Shown piece after piece: positions 16,907 to 26,253 of a stretch of DNA of 64,000 nucleotides. Every line of letters starts with the position of its first letter. The stretch's first letter is position 1. The stretch lies in assembly GCA_964219355.1 (NCBI GenBank), contig CAXPOZ010000005.1, forward strand, positions 248,001 through 312,000, given 5' to 3'. The notes below the pieces were generated by a model. That model did no database searches. It worked only from the letters and a program-made list of their open reading frames with translations, and was not told the DNA's origin. This DNA comes from Parvularcula sp964219355 (GTDB taxonomy: Bacteria > Pseudomonadota > Alphaproteobacteria > Caulobacterales > Parvularculaceae). A program made the position numbers and the translations under genes.

Positions 16907-17550
16907 GCCGCCACCCATTCAAGGGTCGGCTCCAGCCATTCCTTATAAGGACGATAGATCAGGCCGTGACTGACACCAAGTTCGGTCACGATTGCCTTAT
17001 GGCTCGTCACACCAGGTGAGGCGTCGATCAGATCGCCGCAGCCCGGCTCGAGGCCCTTGTCTTCGATATCCCGGATTTCAAGGACATCCCCGAAGACGAA
17101 TTGCTCATTGGCGATCAGGGGTTCGACCATGCTGGGCCAGCACCCGGCAAGAATGACAAGCTTCATTTGCCGATCGCCGAGTTCATGTGACACGCGGGAA
17201 GCAATCAGAGAGCCCTTGGACGCCCCCACTATCGCGATATGATCGGCAGGCACGCCATCAGCGATCAGCGCGTTGATTGCCGCGACCGCTTCCATGGCCT
17301 CGGCTTCGACATCTGCGTCCGGTCCCCGCTGTTTGGCGTGGAGACTTATCCCCGGACGGTCCAGCGCGGTTACAATATCCGTGAACTGATATTCCCCGAA
17401 TGTCGGGTGGATAGCGGGCAAGCCATCCTCAACGATCCGGCCATGGAAATAGAAAAGATGAACATCCGCCCCGGCATCCGCCGGCTCTTCTGCCGTCGTC
17501 ACTCCCATACTGACGCTAAACATCAGTATGGCAGAGAGAAGATTTTTCAT
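16900..17550 (-). CDS. Exported alpha/beta-hydrolase-like protein
   Basis: A 216-residue protein with a signal peptide (MKNLLSAILMFSVSMGVTTA). The mature part has an early FYFHGRIVEDG strand-turn, a nucleophile-elbow-like VGASKGSLIAS (G-x-S-x-G) near residue 110, and a late SHGLIYRPYKEWLEP that could supply the catalytic His. This order is that of a small alpha/beta hydrolase; the substrate is unknown. Its ATG overlaps the hflX stop by 4 bases (ATGA), so it is translationally coupled as the last gene of the trkA-trkH-hfq-hflX run, although it acts outside the cytoplasm. Confidence 0.75.
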   Translation of the reverse strand: MKNLLSAILMFSVSMGVTTAEEPADAGADVHLFYFHGRIVEDGLPAIHPTFGEYQFTDIVTALDRPGISLHAKQRGPDADVEAEAMEAVAAINALIADGVPADHIAIVGASKGSLIASRVSHELGDRQMKLVILAGCWPSMVEPLIANEQFVFGDVLEIRDIEDKGLEPGCGDLIDASPGVTSHKAIVTELGVSHGLIYRPYKEWLEPTLEWVAAE

Positions 17551-18953
17551 GCGATCGATGTATCCTTGAGGGGCTGCGCGTCCAAATCATCTTGCTTCAG
17601 AACAAGGCTGAATTTTGACTGGAACTGCCCCGCACCTTTTTCGCCTAGGCGGACGGAAATCAGGCGCCCGCCCTGCTGGTCTGCTGGCTCGATCGTCTGG
17701 ATATCGCCATTCTGGTGCAGCCAGGCTTCAGCTGCGCCATCCTCTGCCCCCAGAACCACCGTATAATGATTGAATTCGCGTGTCAGACGTTCATCAATCG
17801 CAGCAAACAGCGCGCTGAGATTGATCCCCTCAAAGGCACTCACCGCAACGATGATCGGGTCTTCAAGGCTGCCCTCGGCGCCTTCGCTGCGAAGCTTCGA
17901 GACCGACATCGCGGTCGAGCAGTCTTCTTCATCAAGTAGGTCGATCTTGTTCCAGACCTCGATGACCTGCCGCTCCAGATCATCTTCCTCGATACCGATA
18001 TTGCCGAGAACGGAAATCACATCATGCCGCTGCGCGTCACTTTCAGGATGCGCAATATCCCGCACATGCAGAATAATGTCGGCTTCCAGAACTTCCTCGA
18101 GCGTCGCCCGGAAGGCGGCCACAAGATCGGTCGGCAGGTCGGAGATGAACCCCACTGTATCGGACAGGATGACCCGTCCAACGCCGGGCAGATCGACGGC
18201 CCGCATGGTCGGATCTAGCGTGGCAAAGAGAAGATCCTCCGCCATCACCCCCGCTCCGGTCATCCGGTTGAAGAGGGTTGATTTGCCGGCATTGGTATAG
18301 CCGACCAGCGCGATCACCGGATGCGGCGCCTTCTTTCGTTTGGCGCGCTGGAGGGTCCGTGTACGGCGCACCTGCTCGATCTGGGCTTTCAGCCGGTCGA
18401 TCTTGTCAGCAAGGATCCGGCGGTCAGCCTCGATCTGGCGTTCACCGGGACCGCCAAGGAAACCTGCCCCCCCGCGCTGACGCTCAAGGTGGGTCCATGA
18501 GCGGACCAGACGCGAGCGCTGGTAATTCAGATGCGCAAGCGCGACCTGAAGGCGGCCTTCCTTGGTCTGAGCGCGTGCGCCGAAGATCTCCAGGATCAGC
18601 GCTGTCCGGTCGAGGACCTTCGCCTTCCATTCATTCTCGAGGTTACGGTGCTGCACAGGCGTCAAATTCGCATTGACGATGACAAGCCCCGGCCGTGGCT
18701 CCGTCATATCGAGCGCGGTACGGATCTCTTCGACTTTGCCTCGTCCAATCAGCGTCGCAGGGCGCGCCTCGGAAAGAGTCACGATCTGCGCATCGGTGAT
18801 GGTCAGCTTGATGGCGGCCGTCAGGCCGACAGCTTCTTCAAGGCGCTCTTCGGCGCTTCGCAATCCATTCTGTTCACGGAACAGGTGCGGGTGGAGGACA
18901 ATCGCATGGTCAAGAGACGCGTGTTCGTAAGCTTCGCTGTCTTCTGGACCCAA
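17547..18953 (-). CDS. hflX: GTPase HflX
   Basis: A 468-residue ribosome-associated GTPase that splits stalled or stress-inactivated ribosomes. The N-terminal HflX domain ends in ERQRGGAGFLGGPGERQIE, the G domain carries GYTNAGKSTLFN, DTVGFISDLP and NKIDLLD. No ATG is available near the expected N-terminus; the start is a TTG at 18953, 2 bases after the hfq stop, with GAGGAG from the end of hfq at the correct distance. Translation is therefore probably coupled to hfq, as in the conserved hfq-hflX pair. It overlaps the next gene by ATGA. Confidence 0.95.
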   Translation of the reverse strand: MGPEDSEAYEHASLDHAIVLHPHLFREQNGLRSAEERLEEAVGLTAAIKLTITDAQIVTLSEARPATLIGRGKVEEIRTALDMTEPRPGLVIVNANLTPVQHRNLENEWKAKVLDRTALILEIFGARAQTKEGRLQVALAHLNYQRSRLVRSWTHLERQRGGAGFLGGPGERQIEADRRILADKIDRLKAQIEQVRRTRTLQRAKRKKAPHPVIALVGYTNAGKSTLFNRMTGAGVMAEDLLFATLDPTMRAVDLPGVGRVILSDTVGFISDLPTDLVAAFRATLEEVLEADIILHVRDIAHPESDAQRHDVISVLGNIGIEEDDLERQVIEVWNKIDLLDEEDCSTAMSVSKLRSEGAEGSLEDPIIVAVSAFEGINLSALFAAIDERLTREFNHYTVVLGAEDGAAEAWLHQNGDIQTIEPADQQGGRLISVRLGEKGAGQFQSKFSLVLKQDDLDAQPLKDTSIA

Positions 18954-18955
18954 AA

Positions 18956-19204
18956 TCAGTACTCCTCGTCGTCCTCTTCACCCAGTCGCAGATCGATCGG
19001 ACCTGATGGCATGATCGTTGACACGGCATGTTTGTAAACAAGCTGCACCTGCCCGTCCCGCTTGAGAAGCAGGCAGAAGTTGTCAAACCAGGTGATAATC
19101 CCCTGCAGCTTGACGCCATTCACGAGAAATACCGTCACATATGCTTTGGACTTGCGTGCCTGGTTCAGGAAAACGTCCTGAAGATTTTGTTTTTTATCGT
19201 TCAT
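18956..19204 (-). CDS. hfq: RNA chaperone Hfq
   Basis: An 82-residue Sm-like hexameric RNA chaperone that pairs small RNAs with mRNAs. MNDKKQNLQDVFLNQARK is the family N-terminus (Sm1 motif), and the Sm2 motif is KHAVSTIMPSG. The acidic tail LGEEDDEEY is short, as usual in alphaproteobacteria. The ATG at 19204 is chosen over an in-frame TTG 12 bases upstream because it fits the family start. The end of the gene supplies the ribosome site for hflX. Confidence 0.98.
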   Translation of the reverse strand: MNDKKQNLQDVFLNQARKSKAYVTVFLVNGVKLQGIITWFDNFCLLLKRDGQVQLVYKHAVSTIMPSGPIDLRLGEEDDEEY

Positions 19205-19320
19205 TGTGCCGTTCAAATCATCAATTCAGTTCAAGCTCTTTTGCACCGCAACATTGAATTTGTCGAGACGCATTAGCCGCTTGGGGATTTCTCCAATGCA
19301 TAAATAGGCAAATCTGACGG

Positions 19321-20733
19321 TCAGCCAAGCCAAAAACGGCGGCTGAGCATGACCATGAACACCACCAGCTCCAGCCGGCCGGCAATCATGGCGAGCCCCA
19401 GGAAACCGCGCAAAGGCGCTTCGAACCTTGCATAGTCCGCCGTCATTTGAGGGGCGAGATCGATCAGAGGCCCCGCATTGGCAACGACAGCCACTGCCGC
19501 GGTTGCGCTCGTCTCAAGAGGATGCCCGAAAAATGCCGTCAGAAGGACGATGAGCGCCAGAAGCATGGTGAATGCGAGGGCATGGATCCAGATCCCGAGC
19601 TCGTTGACATGGGGCTGTTTGCCCAGAACGCCGCCCGGATGGGTCAGCTTCCAGAGCTCCTGCCCCGTCCGCCGGATGGTCACGAGCCAGCGCATCAGCT
19701 TCACGCCGCCTGCCGTCGAGACAGCAGCCCCCCCGATGACGGCCGTCACCAGCACCGGAAGAAGAGCTGGGCTTTCTCCAATGATCTGGCCATTGGTCGA
19801 GAGAATGGAGACGGCATTGTAGAATTGTGGGATCAGCAGATCGAGGTCTCCAGCCCCAGCAGAGAGCCAGTAGAGCAGCGTCATGAGCGGCAGGAGGATG
19901 ATGAAAGCGGCAGTTTCTTCATCCTGCGTTGATCGCATCCGGCTGCTGCGTGACAGGACCAGACCGGAAATAACGATAAAATTGACGGCGCCGAAGCACA
20001 TCAGGATCATGGCAATTGAGATCGCAGCTGGCGAATAGCTCAGTATGCCCCCTGCCGCCGGCACGAACCCGCCGGTCGACAGGAAGGACATCGCCATAGT
20101 CGCTGCATCGACAATCGGCACTTCGGCAAAAAGAAAGCAGAGAAACCCTGCCGCCGTGATGCAGGCATAGACCGGCAGGAAGGTCCAGACGGCCCTGTCA
20201 AAGGCGCGGATGAATGAGCCGCTCTCCCCTCGCGAGAATGGCGGCACAAGCGGCGCGACACCTGTGAATTCAGGCCGGACGAATACGGCCCCTGCCGTTG
20301 CAAGTGTGACCAGCCCGCCGAGCCACTGCAGGCTCGCCCTATAGATCATGTCATGATCGGTTGCGTGCGCTGCTGGATCGGAAAGCCAGCCCCCCGTCGT
20401 CGTCAGGGCAGAGACGGCCTCGAACCACCCGTCAAGGATCGGCATGCCGCCTATGACAAAGGGAATGGCCGCCAGAAACGGAATACCGCCCCAGAAGATC
20501 AGCAGGGCAAGGAATAATTCCCGCATCCCGCTCCGCACAATCGGCTTTCGCGTATAGCCGAGCCCGACAGCAAGGAAGAGCCCACCCAGACTGAGCGAAA
20601 TGAAGATCCCCAGAAGATAGCCGGCCGGGCTTTCACCAGCATGCGACCAGGCAAGAATCCATGGCACGATCATGGCCCCACCCACCGCGAGGCAAGCATA
20701 GGACACAAATCGCGAAATGGGGCCTAGTCTCAT
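19321..20733 (-). CDS. trkH: TrkH family potassium uptake protein
   Basis: A 470-residue membrane protein, the K+-translocating subunit of the Trk system. Four pore loops with their selectivity-filter glycines can be seen in order: ALTTTGGW, SFLSTGGFVPA, SILSTNGQIIG and VVANAGPL. About ten membrane helices are present. It lies 17 bases after trkA, which encodes the cytoplasmic gating ring, so channel and gate are co-expressed. Length is close to the usual 480. A gap of about 115 bases separates it from hfq. Confidence 0.95.
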   Translation of the reverse strand: MRLGPISRFVSYACLAVGGAMIVPWILAWSHAGESPAGYLLGIFISLSLGGLFLAVGLGYTRKPIVRSGMRELFLALLIFWGGIPFLAAIPFVIGGMPILDGWFEAVSALTTTGGWLSDPAAHATDHDMIYRASLQWLGGLVTLATAGAVFVRPEFTGVAPLVPPFSRGESGSFIRAFDRAVWTFLPVYACITAAGFLCFLFAEVPIVDAATMAMSFLSTGGFVPAAGGILSYSPAAISIAMILMCFGAVNFIVISGLVLSRSSRMRSTQDEETAAFIILLPLMTLLYWLSAGAGDLDLLIPQFYNAVSILSTNGQIIGESPALLPVLVTAVIGGAAVSTAGGVKLMRWLVTIRRTGQELWKLTHPGGVLGKQPHVNELGIWIHALAFTMLLALIVLLTAFFGHPLETSATAAVAVVANAGPLIDLAPQMTADYARFEAPLRGFLGLAMIAGRLELVVFMVMLSRRFWLG

Positions 20734-20750
20734 CTGCCGGGCGCCGCTGC

Positions 20751-22124
20751 TTAAAAATATTCGATGCCGACACGGAACATCCGCTCGACACTCGCCACAT
20801 CCTCACGCAGCGCCATCAGGATGACACGATCTCCGGGTTCGATCACTGTGTCGGAGCGCGGCAGGACAACTTCGCCGCCGCGTACAATCGCCCCGATGAC
20901 GACGCCCTTGGGCAACTCGCTTTCGCTCAAGGGCGAGCCGACGAGGCTCGACGTCTCAAGCGCCACAGCCTCGATCAGTTCGGCCTGTCCATCGAGGATC
21001 GAATACACTGATTTGATCCGTCCCCGGCGGACATGCTGGAGGATCGTCGAGATGGTGATTGCCCGCGGGTCGATGAACCGGTCAATCCCGACAGACTGAC
21101 TGAGCGGGCCATATGAGGGCTGGTTGACCAGAATATTCGTCCGTCTTGCCCCTTCGCGTTTCGCGATGATGGCAGAGAGAAGGTTGATCTGATCCGAGTT
21201 TGTGAGTGCGACGACGGTTTCAGCTTCGGCGACGCCCGCCTCGCGCAGGATTTCCCGATCGAGCCCATCGCCGTTGAGAACAATCGTCCGGGTCAGCTCC
21301 TCGGCAATGGCGGAGGCGCGATTGGCATCACTCTCGATCAGGCGGATTCGGCTCTGGCCGAGTTTCTCAAGGCTCTTGGCGACATCAAAACCGATATGTC
21401 CGCCGCCGATGATGATCACGCGTTTGGCCTGGATCTGCTCCTGACCCAGAATGCCGATCGCCCGGTTCACACGATCACGGTCACAGACGAAATAGATCTC
21501 GTCACCGGCTTCGAGCTGGTCCTCTCCCGTCGGCCGGAAGAGCGACGTGCCGCGATGGACCGTCACAACGGTGATCATCAAGTCAGGGAAAAGCTCTCGC
21601 ACCTGCCGCAGGGGCGTTGCGAGGATCGGGCAGTCCTCTCCCAGCTTCAGCCCGACGGACCAGACACGGCCCTCAGCGAAAGCCTTGATGTCGAAGGCCG
21701 CAGGCGTCGTCATCCGCTGCAGGACCGCCTGCGCGACCTCATGCTCCGGAGAGATCACGACATCGATCGGGATATTGTCGCGGCTGAAAACGTCTGCGTA
21801 ACGCGTGTCGAGATAGCTTTGCGCGCGAATCCGGGCGATCTTGGTCGGAATAGAGAAAAGCGAATGCGCGATCTGGCAGGAAACAATATTCACTTCATCG
21901 GAGGCCGTCACGGCGATGATCATGTCAGCTTCGGCTGCACCCGCTTCGGACAGGATCTCCGGGTAGGAGCCCGAGCCAACAACGCCGCGCACATCAAGCC
22001 GCTCGGTCACCTGCTGGATCAGGCTCGCTGCCTGATCGATGACGGTGACATTCGCCTTTTCCTGGGCAAGCCGCGCGGCAATCCCATAGCCGACGCGGCC
22101 AGCGCCGCAGACGATCACTCTCAT
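20751..22124 (-). CDS. trkA: Trk system potassium transporter TrkA
   Basis: A 457-residue peripheral membrane protein that binds NAD(H) and gates TrkH. It consists of two RCK halves, each with a Rossmann motif: GAGRVGYG (residue 7 onward) and IIGGGHIGFD (about residue 230), and each followed by a TrkA_C domain. The ATG at 22124 gives the standard MRVIVCGAGRVG start and has GGTGAGGG upstream; the longer frame is rejected. It heads the minus-strand unit trkA-trkH-hfq-hflX. The ntrYX genes that often precede trkA in this class are not here; a patatin gene is divergent instead. Confidence 0.96.
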   Translation of the reverse strand: MRVIVCGAGRVGYGIAARLAQEKANVTVIDQAASLIQQVTERLDVRGVVGSGSYPEILSEAGAAEADMIIAVTASDEVNIVSCQIAHSLFSIPTKIARIRAQSYLDTRYADVFSRDNIPIDVVISPEHEVAQAVLQRMTTPAAFDIKAFAEGRVWSVGLKLGEDCPILATPLRQVRELFPDLMITVVTVHRGTSLFRPTGEDQLEAGDEIYFVCDRDRVNRAIGILGQEQIQAKRVIIIGGGHIGFDVAKSLEKLGQSRIRLIESDANRASAIAEELTRTIVLNGDGLDREILREAGVAEAETVVALTNSDQINLLSAIIAKREGARRTNILVNQPSYGPLSQSVGIDRFIDPRAITISTILQHVRRGRIKSVYSILDGQAELIEAVALETSSLVGSPLSESELPKGVVIGAIVRGGEVVLPRSDTVIEPGDRVILMALREDVASVERMFRVGIEYF

Positions 22125-22222
22125 GTTCTGGACCCTCACCTGGCCGCGAAAGGCCCTGCTTTTGCGCGCGCTCGCAACAGATGTCACGGGGGCGTCATCA
22201 ACTGTGTAAAGGAGCCAGCATC

Positions 22223-23335
22223 ATGACCCGGGCCCTCGTCCTGACAGGTGGTGGCGCACGTGGCGCCTATCAGGTTGGCGTCCTCAAGGCGCTGGCAAAG
22301 CTGACCCCTGAGGGTACCCAGCCCTTCCCGGTCATCACTGGCGTCTCGGTCGGGGCGCTCAACGCCAGCGTTCTTGCAACAGAACCTGAGAATTTTGCCG
22401 CAGGGGCAAGGAAATTAGAGGAAATCTGGCGCTCTCTTCATTGCGACCAGATCTTCACGACACGTGGCCGGGATGTCAGAGGACGCCTTCGCAAATGGGC
22501 GAGCTCCCTCTTTTTCGGCTGGGCAGGCGCGCATCCGCCGCCCTCCCTTCTTGATAACAGCCCTCTGGGTGAACTGCTCCTGCAGCATGTCGATTTCGAG
22601 GAGGTCAATCGCGCGGTCGGCAACAGCCCGTTGCGGGCCCTTGCCATCACGGCGTCCTCTTACGCGACGGGGCGCGCCTATACCTATTTCGTCGCCTCCG
22701 CCGATATCGGACCTTGGGAGCGCGCCCGGCGGAGCGGGCACCGCGCGCAGCTGTCGCCGAAACATATCCTTGCCTCATCGGCCCTGCCGCTTGTCTTCCC
22801 CGCCGTGGACCTTGAAGGCGTCTATTTTGGCGATGGTGCATTGCGGGGCTCGGCCCCGCTGTCCGCTGCCATCCATCTGGGCGCGAGTCAGATCGTCACC
22901 ATCGGCGCACGCGATATCGTCCCCGACCCAGAGCCCTCAGAAGCCATGGATTATCCGACGGTCGGCTATCTGGCGGGTCAAATGCTCGACATCCTCTTCA
23001 ACGACAATATGGACGCCGATATCGAGCGGGCACGGCGGATCAACCACACGCTTGGCCTGATGTATCCAGAAACCCGCGATGAAAGCCCGCTGCGGCAGGT
23101 CCAGATCACCTCGATTGACCCCAGCCAGGATGTGAGGCCGATCGCCGGCAAGCATATCGGCGAATTACCGGGTTCGATCCGCATGGTCATGGGCGCGATC
23201 GGCGCCCTGAAAGAGCCATGGGTCCTCCCCAGCTACCTGCTTTTCGAGCCCGGCTATATCGGCGCGCTCATCGATCTAGGGGAAAGTGATGCCCTTGCGA
23301 AATGGCAAGCGGAATCTTCGCTTTTCGCCAGCTGA
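22223..23335 (+). CDS. Patatin-like phospholipase
   Basis: A 370-residue serine acyl hydrolase of the patatin family. The oxyanion motif is TGGGARGAYQVG near the N-terminus, the nucleophile Ser42 is in GVSVGAL, and the catalytic Asp is in FGDGALRGS near residue 205. The Ser-Asp dyad is therefore complete. There is no signal peptide. AAAGGAG lies upstream of the ATG; the longer frame has no support. It is transcribed alone, divergent from trkA. Substrate (phospholipid or other lipid ester) cannot be told from the sequence. Confidence 0.9.
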   Translation: MTRALVLTGGGARGAYQVGVLKALAKLTPEGTQPFPVITGVSVGALNASVLATEPENFAAGARKLEEIWRSLHCDQIFTTRGRDVRGRLRKWASSLFFGWAGAHPPPSLLDNSPLGELLLQHVDFEEVNRAVGNSPLRALAITASSYATGRAYTYFVASADIGPWERARRSGHRAQLSPKHILASSALPLVFPAVDLEGVYFGDGALRGSAPLSAAIHLGASQIVTIGARDIVPDPEPSEAMDYPTVGYLAGQMLDILFNDNMDADIERARRINHTLGLMYPETRDESPLRQVQITSIDPSQDVRPIAGKHIGELPGSIRMVMGAIGALKEPWVLPSYLLFEPGYIGALIDLGESDALAKWQAESSLFAS

Positions 23336-23409
23336 TTGCATGGCCTGAATGCTTGACACCTATTAGTCATTAACCAAGACTCCCCTCGCGTGGGCATGGG
23401 GGATGTAGG

Positions 23410-26253
23410 ATGCGCATATTACCGGCTTTGGCGGCCTTGCTGTCGCTGATCGGCTTTGCGTCGGCGCAATCCCCTGACGATAGCCGTCACACTGATATCG
23501 ATTTCGATACCGATGAATTCCTGATCGCCGCCGAACAGTCGCCCGTCTTCCTCGCCAGCTACACAACGACCTCTCTCGGGCGCACAAAGCTCGAGCCCGT
23601 CGATCTCGGCGATGGGATCGAGTTTGATTTCGGCACCTATTTGACGACCTCGCGGCTCAGCACGCATCCGGTCTTTGATGACCTGATGACGAATGCGATG
23701 GTCAGTCAGGGACTGATCGCCGCGTCGGCAGCTTACCGCGAGAAAATCTACGATATGGAGGACGCCTATATCGTCGACCGGGAGCTGTCCTTCACCCTTC
23801 TAGATAAAGCCTGCGACGGGAAAAAGGACGACGCGAACGCGACGAAACGCTTCCTCCGTGAGCTGTGTTTTAATTCCACGGATGTCGAAGCTGACTTCAA
23901 GGAAGGCTCGGCGCTCAATCAGCTCAGGACAAGGATGGAAGCGGCGGAGAAGCTCAATCCGTCTGAGAAATTCCGGGATGGCCATACGCTGAGAGGACTC
24001 TCAGCGAAATCAGATTCGGATTTCTACAGGTTCCTAGTCGACACTGACCGCTACCGGGCCCTTCGGGTGACCAGCATCGTCCGCAAATCGAAACTCTCCG
24101 CCGCCAGCTTCACCACAGGCGGCAATGTGGCAGGCAGCGCGGATACGGTGGTGACGGAGGAAACAGAGCTTCCTCCCCTGCCGCGTGACCGTAGGCGCCC
24201 GGGCGATCCGATTAGTCTCTCAACCCCGGCACATAAGATTGAGGGCGTTGAACTACCGCCCGTGTCCACCACTGAAGCCGCAGACGCTGCCACGGGTCAG
24301 AATATCGATATCGGCCCCACACGGATGGTCAAGGAGCTGATCCCCGGCGATATCGCTTATGAAGATATCTTCTTCCTGACCGGCAGCCACACAGGCCGTG
24401 ATGTTTTCGAGCGGATCGAACTCACCTTTGCGCGAGAGACCGCCTATACGAAGCGCTTTTTCATCCGTACCCAGTCATCCATCCGTTATGGGCTCGCGTT
24501 CCGCATGCCGTTGCAGGTGAATGCAACGAGCCGCCCTGCGCCCTCAAGCGATGGACGGATCCCACTTGAGCGCCAGATGACGGTGCTGGCAGCAGGTGCC
24601 TTGCCCGGCGGCGCAGATGGGATCACCGCGGATGAATTATATGGGGCGGCTGGCATCCCGGCGGGATATCGCACGTCCGATCAATATATCTATTCTTCGG
24701 TCATCTCCTGCACGGTTCATGCGAGCATTCCGACACGCAAGAGAGATGGCAGCTGTGTGCCGCCCAACGATAAGGATCTCCGCTCTCTGCCGACCCAATC
24801 GGAAAGCGAAATCGATCTTGGCCGGACAACTTTTGCTGAACTGGACGGCGCGCCGGGGATAGCAGAAAGTCTCACCTCATCCGGGGTCTCGGCGAAGATC
24901 AGCCTCGGCATGAATGGTCATGTATCGATCCCGGGCACGGGCTCGCTCTCCTTCCGTGATGATGAGACCTCGCGCCTTTACAGTCTCGATGAGGACGGCA
25001 CACCAGTACCGGACAGTGATCCCACAAGCGCGCCTTATAAATTCCGCACAGGAACTGGACCAGCACAATTACGCCTCTCCCCCAAAGGCAGCAGCCCGCA
25101 GGCACAAGCCGAGAATGCCGTCTTCATGAACCTCACGCTGGCTGAGCCGCGTTACGATCTGTCGTTTAACGCCTCTCCCAAGAGCGCGGTGCAATTGCAT
25201 CTTGCCCTCGACGTTCTTGAAATGAATGTCCGTCTGGGACCTTTCACGATCGACAGCCTCGCAACGCCGACAGGCACGCGGCTCGATCATGTGGACGGCA
25301 CGGTTCGCGCCTATGATTTCGTGGCCCGTCCGCAACCTGAGGATACAGAACTTCTGCCGCGAAGCCGAGCCAATCTCGTCATCGCCGATGATGACTGGTT
25401 CAGCTATCCGAAATTCGGCGGCAATGGACGTGTCGAGCTTGCCATCGCTAATGCGGGGAAAATCGAAGCCGCCGCGCCGGGCCGGACGGACCGCCCCCGC
25501 GCCTACACGCTGGCAAAAGTCGACCTCATCCGCCTTTCGGATGAAAGCCATCAGAGCACAAATCAATATAGCTACGCCGAGGACATCCCCCCCGGCGCAA
25601 GCATGAATGCCGGGTTCAGCCTCAAGATACCAGCAACGACGGGCAAAGGCCTCTATCGGGTCTGCGTCACCCTCGACCCGGACAACCAGATCCCTGAATC
25701 AAACGAAACCGACAACAAGGCCTGCACCGACAGATATCTTTTCGGCAGCGCGGACGAGAAATGCGCCGCCTTCAACCCGAACAACCTCGCCATCGAGAAG
25801 AATGGCGATGAGTATCAGCTTGTCTCGACCGTCTCCGGCCTGCCCTTCGTCATCGCAAAGCTCGGCACATCCCGCCCAGAGGCTGAACAAGCCTTGCGCG
25901 TCTTCAAGGCAGAAGAGTTCACCGAGAAATGCTTCGTTGGCGAACGATCTCTCGCCGCGCCGTTCCAGTATTATATGAGCGAAGGGAGGATCCCCTCCAC
26001 CGCTCATTCCGATACAAAGTGCTCAGCAATTCCCTTTGAGGACATGAAGGTCCGCTGGCAGGCCCCGCGCAAAACAGGCGAGGCATGGTCAAAGGGCCGC
26101 TGGATCATCGAGGCGAATGGCACCGGCTGGTACGGCTTTAACAATCGCTACCGCGCCGAGGAAATCCTCGCCCGGATCAAGCATTACCGGATCAACCGGC
26201 ACTGTGATGCGGGCGGGCTGACATACTGGCTGAGTGAACCTGCCGCAAATTAG
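23410..26253 (+). CDS. Large exported protein with CARDB-like domain and two C-terminal Cys repeats
   Basis: A 947-residue protein with a signal peptide (MRILPALAALLSLIGFASA). I do not recognise the first 650 residues, which are mainly beta and polar with a Ser/Thr/Pro-rich linker around 240-290. Residues of about 660-775 resemble a CARDB adhesion-type domain (RVELAIANAGKIEAA, then VTLDPDNQIPESNETDNKAC). The last 170 residues contain two diverged copies of a repeat of the form A-x-x-x-hydrophobic-...-C-...-YW/YY: one with EKCFVGERSLAAPFQYYMSEG, one with NRHCDAGGLTYWLSEP. Probably periplasmic or surface-exposed. Its stop overlaps the purA stop by 4 bases tail to tail. Confidence 0.75.
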   Translation: MRILPALAALLSLIGFASAQSPDDSRHTDIDFDTDEFLIAAEQSPVFLASYTTTSLGRTKLEPVDLGDGIEFDFGTYLTTSRLSTHPVFDDLMTNAMVSQGLIAASAAYREKIYDMEDAYIVDRELSFTLLDKACDGKKDDANATKRFLRELCFNSTDVEADFKEGSALNQLRTRMEAAEKLNPSEKFRDGHTLRGLSAKSDSDFYRFLVDTDRYRALRVTSIVRKSKLSAASFTTGGNVAGSADTVVTEETELPPLPRDRRRPGDPISLSTPAHKIEGVELPPVSTTEAADAATGQNIDIGPTRMVKELIPGDIAYEDIFFLTGSHTGRDVFERIELTFARETAYTKRFFIRTQSSIRYGLAFRMPLQVNATSRPAPSSDGRIPLERQMTVLAAGALPGGADGITADELYGAAGIPAGYRTSDQYIYSSVISCTVHASIPTRKRDGSCVPPNDKDLRSLPTQSESEIDLGRTTFAELDGAPGIAESLTSSGVSAKISLGMNGHVSIPGTGSLSFRDDETSRLYSLDEDGTPVPDSDPTSAPYKFRTGTGPAQLRLSPKGSSPQAQAENAVFMNLTLAEPRYDLSFNASPKSAVQLHLALDVLEMNVRLGPFTIDSLATPTGTRLDHVDGTVRAYDFVARPQPEDTELLPRSRANLVIADDDWFSYPKFGGNGRVELAIANAGKIEAAAPGRTDRPRAYTLAKVDLIRLSDESHQSTNQYSYAEDIPPGASMNAGFSLKIPATTGKGLYRVCVTLDPDNQIPESNETDNKACTDRYLFGSADEKCAAFNPNNLAIEKNGDEYQLVSTVSGLPFVIAKLGTSRPEAEQALRVFKAEEFTEKCFVGERSLAAPFQYYMSEGRIPSTAHSDTKCSAIPFEDMKVRWQAPRKTGEAWSKGRWIIEANGTGWYGFNNRYRAEEILARIKHYRINRHCDAGGLTYWLSEPAAN

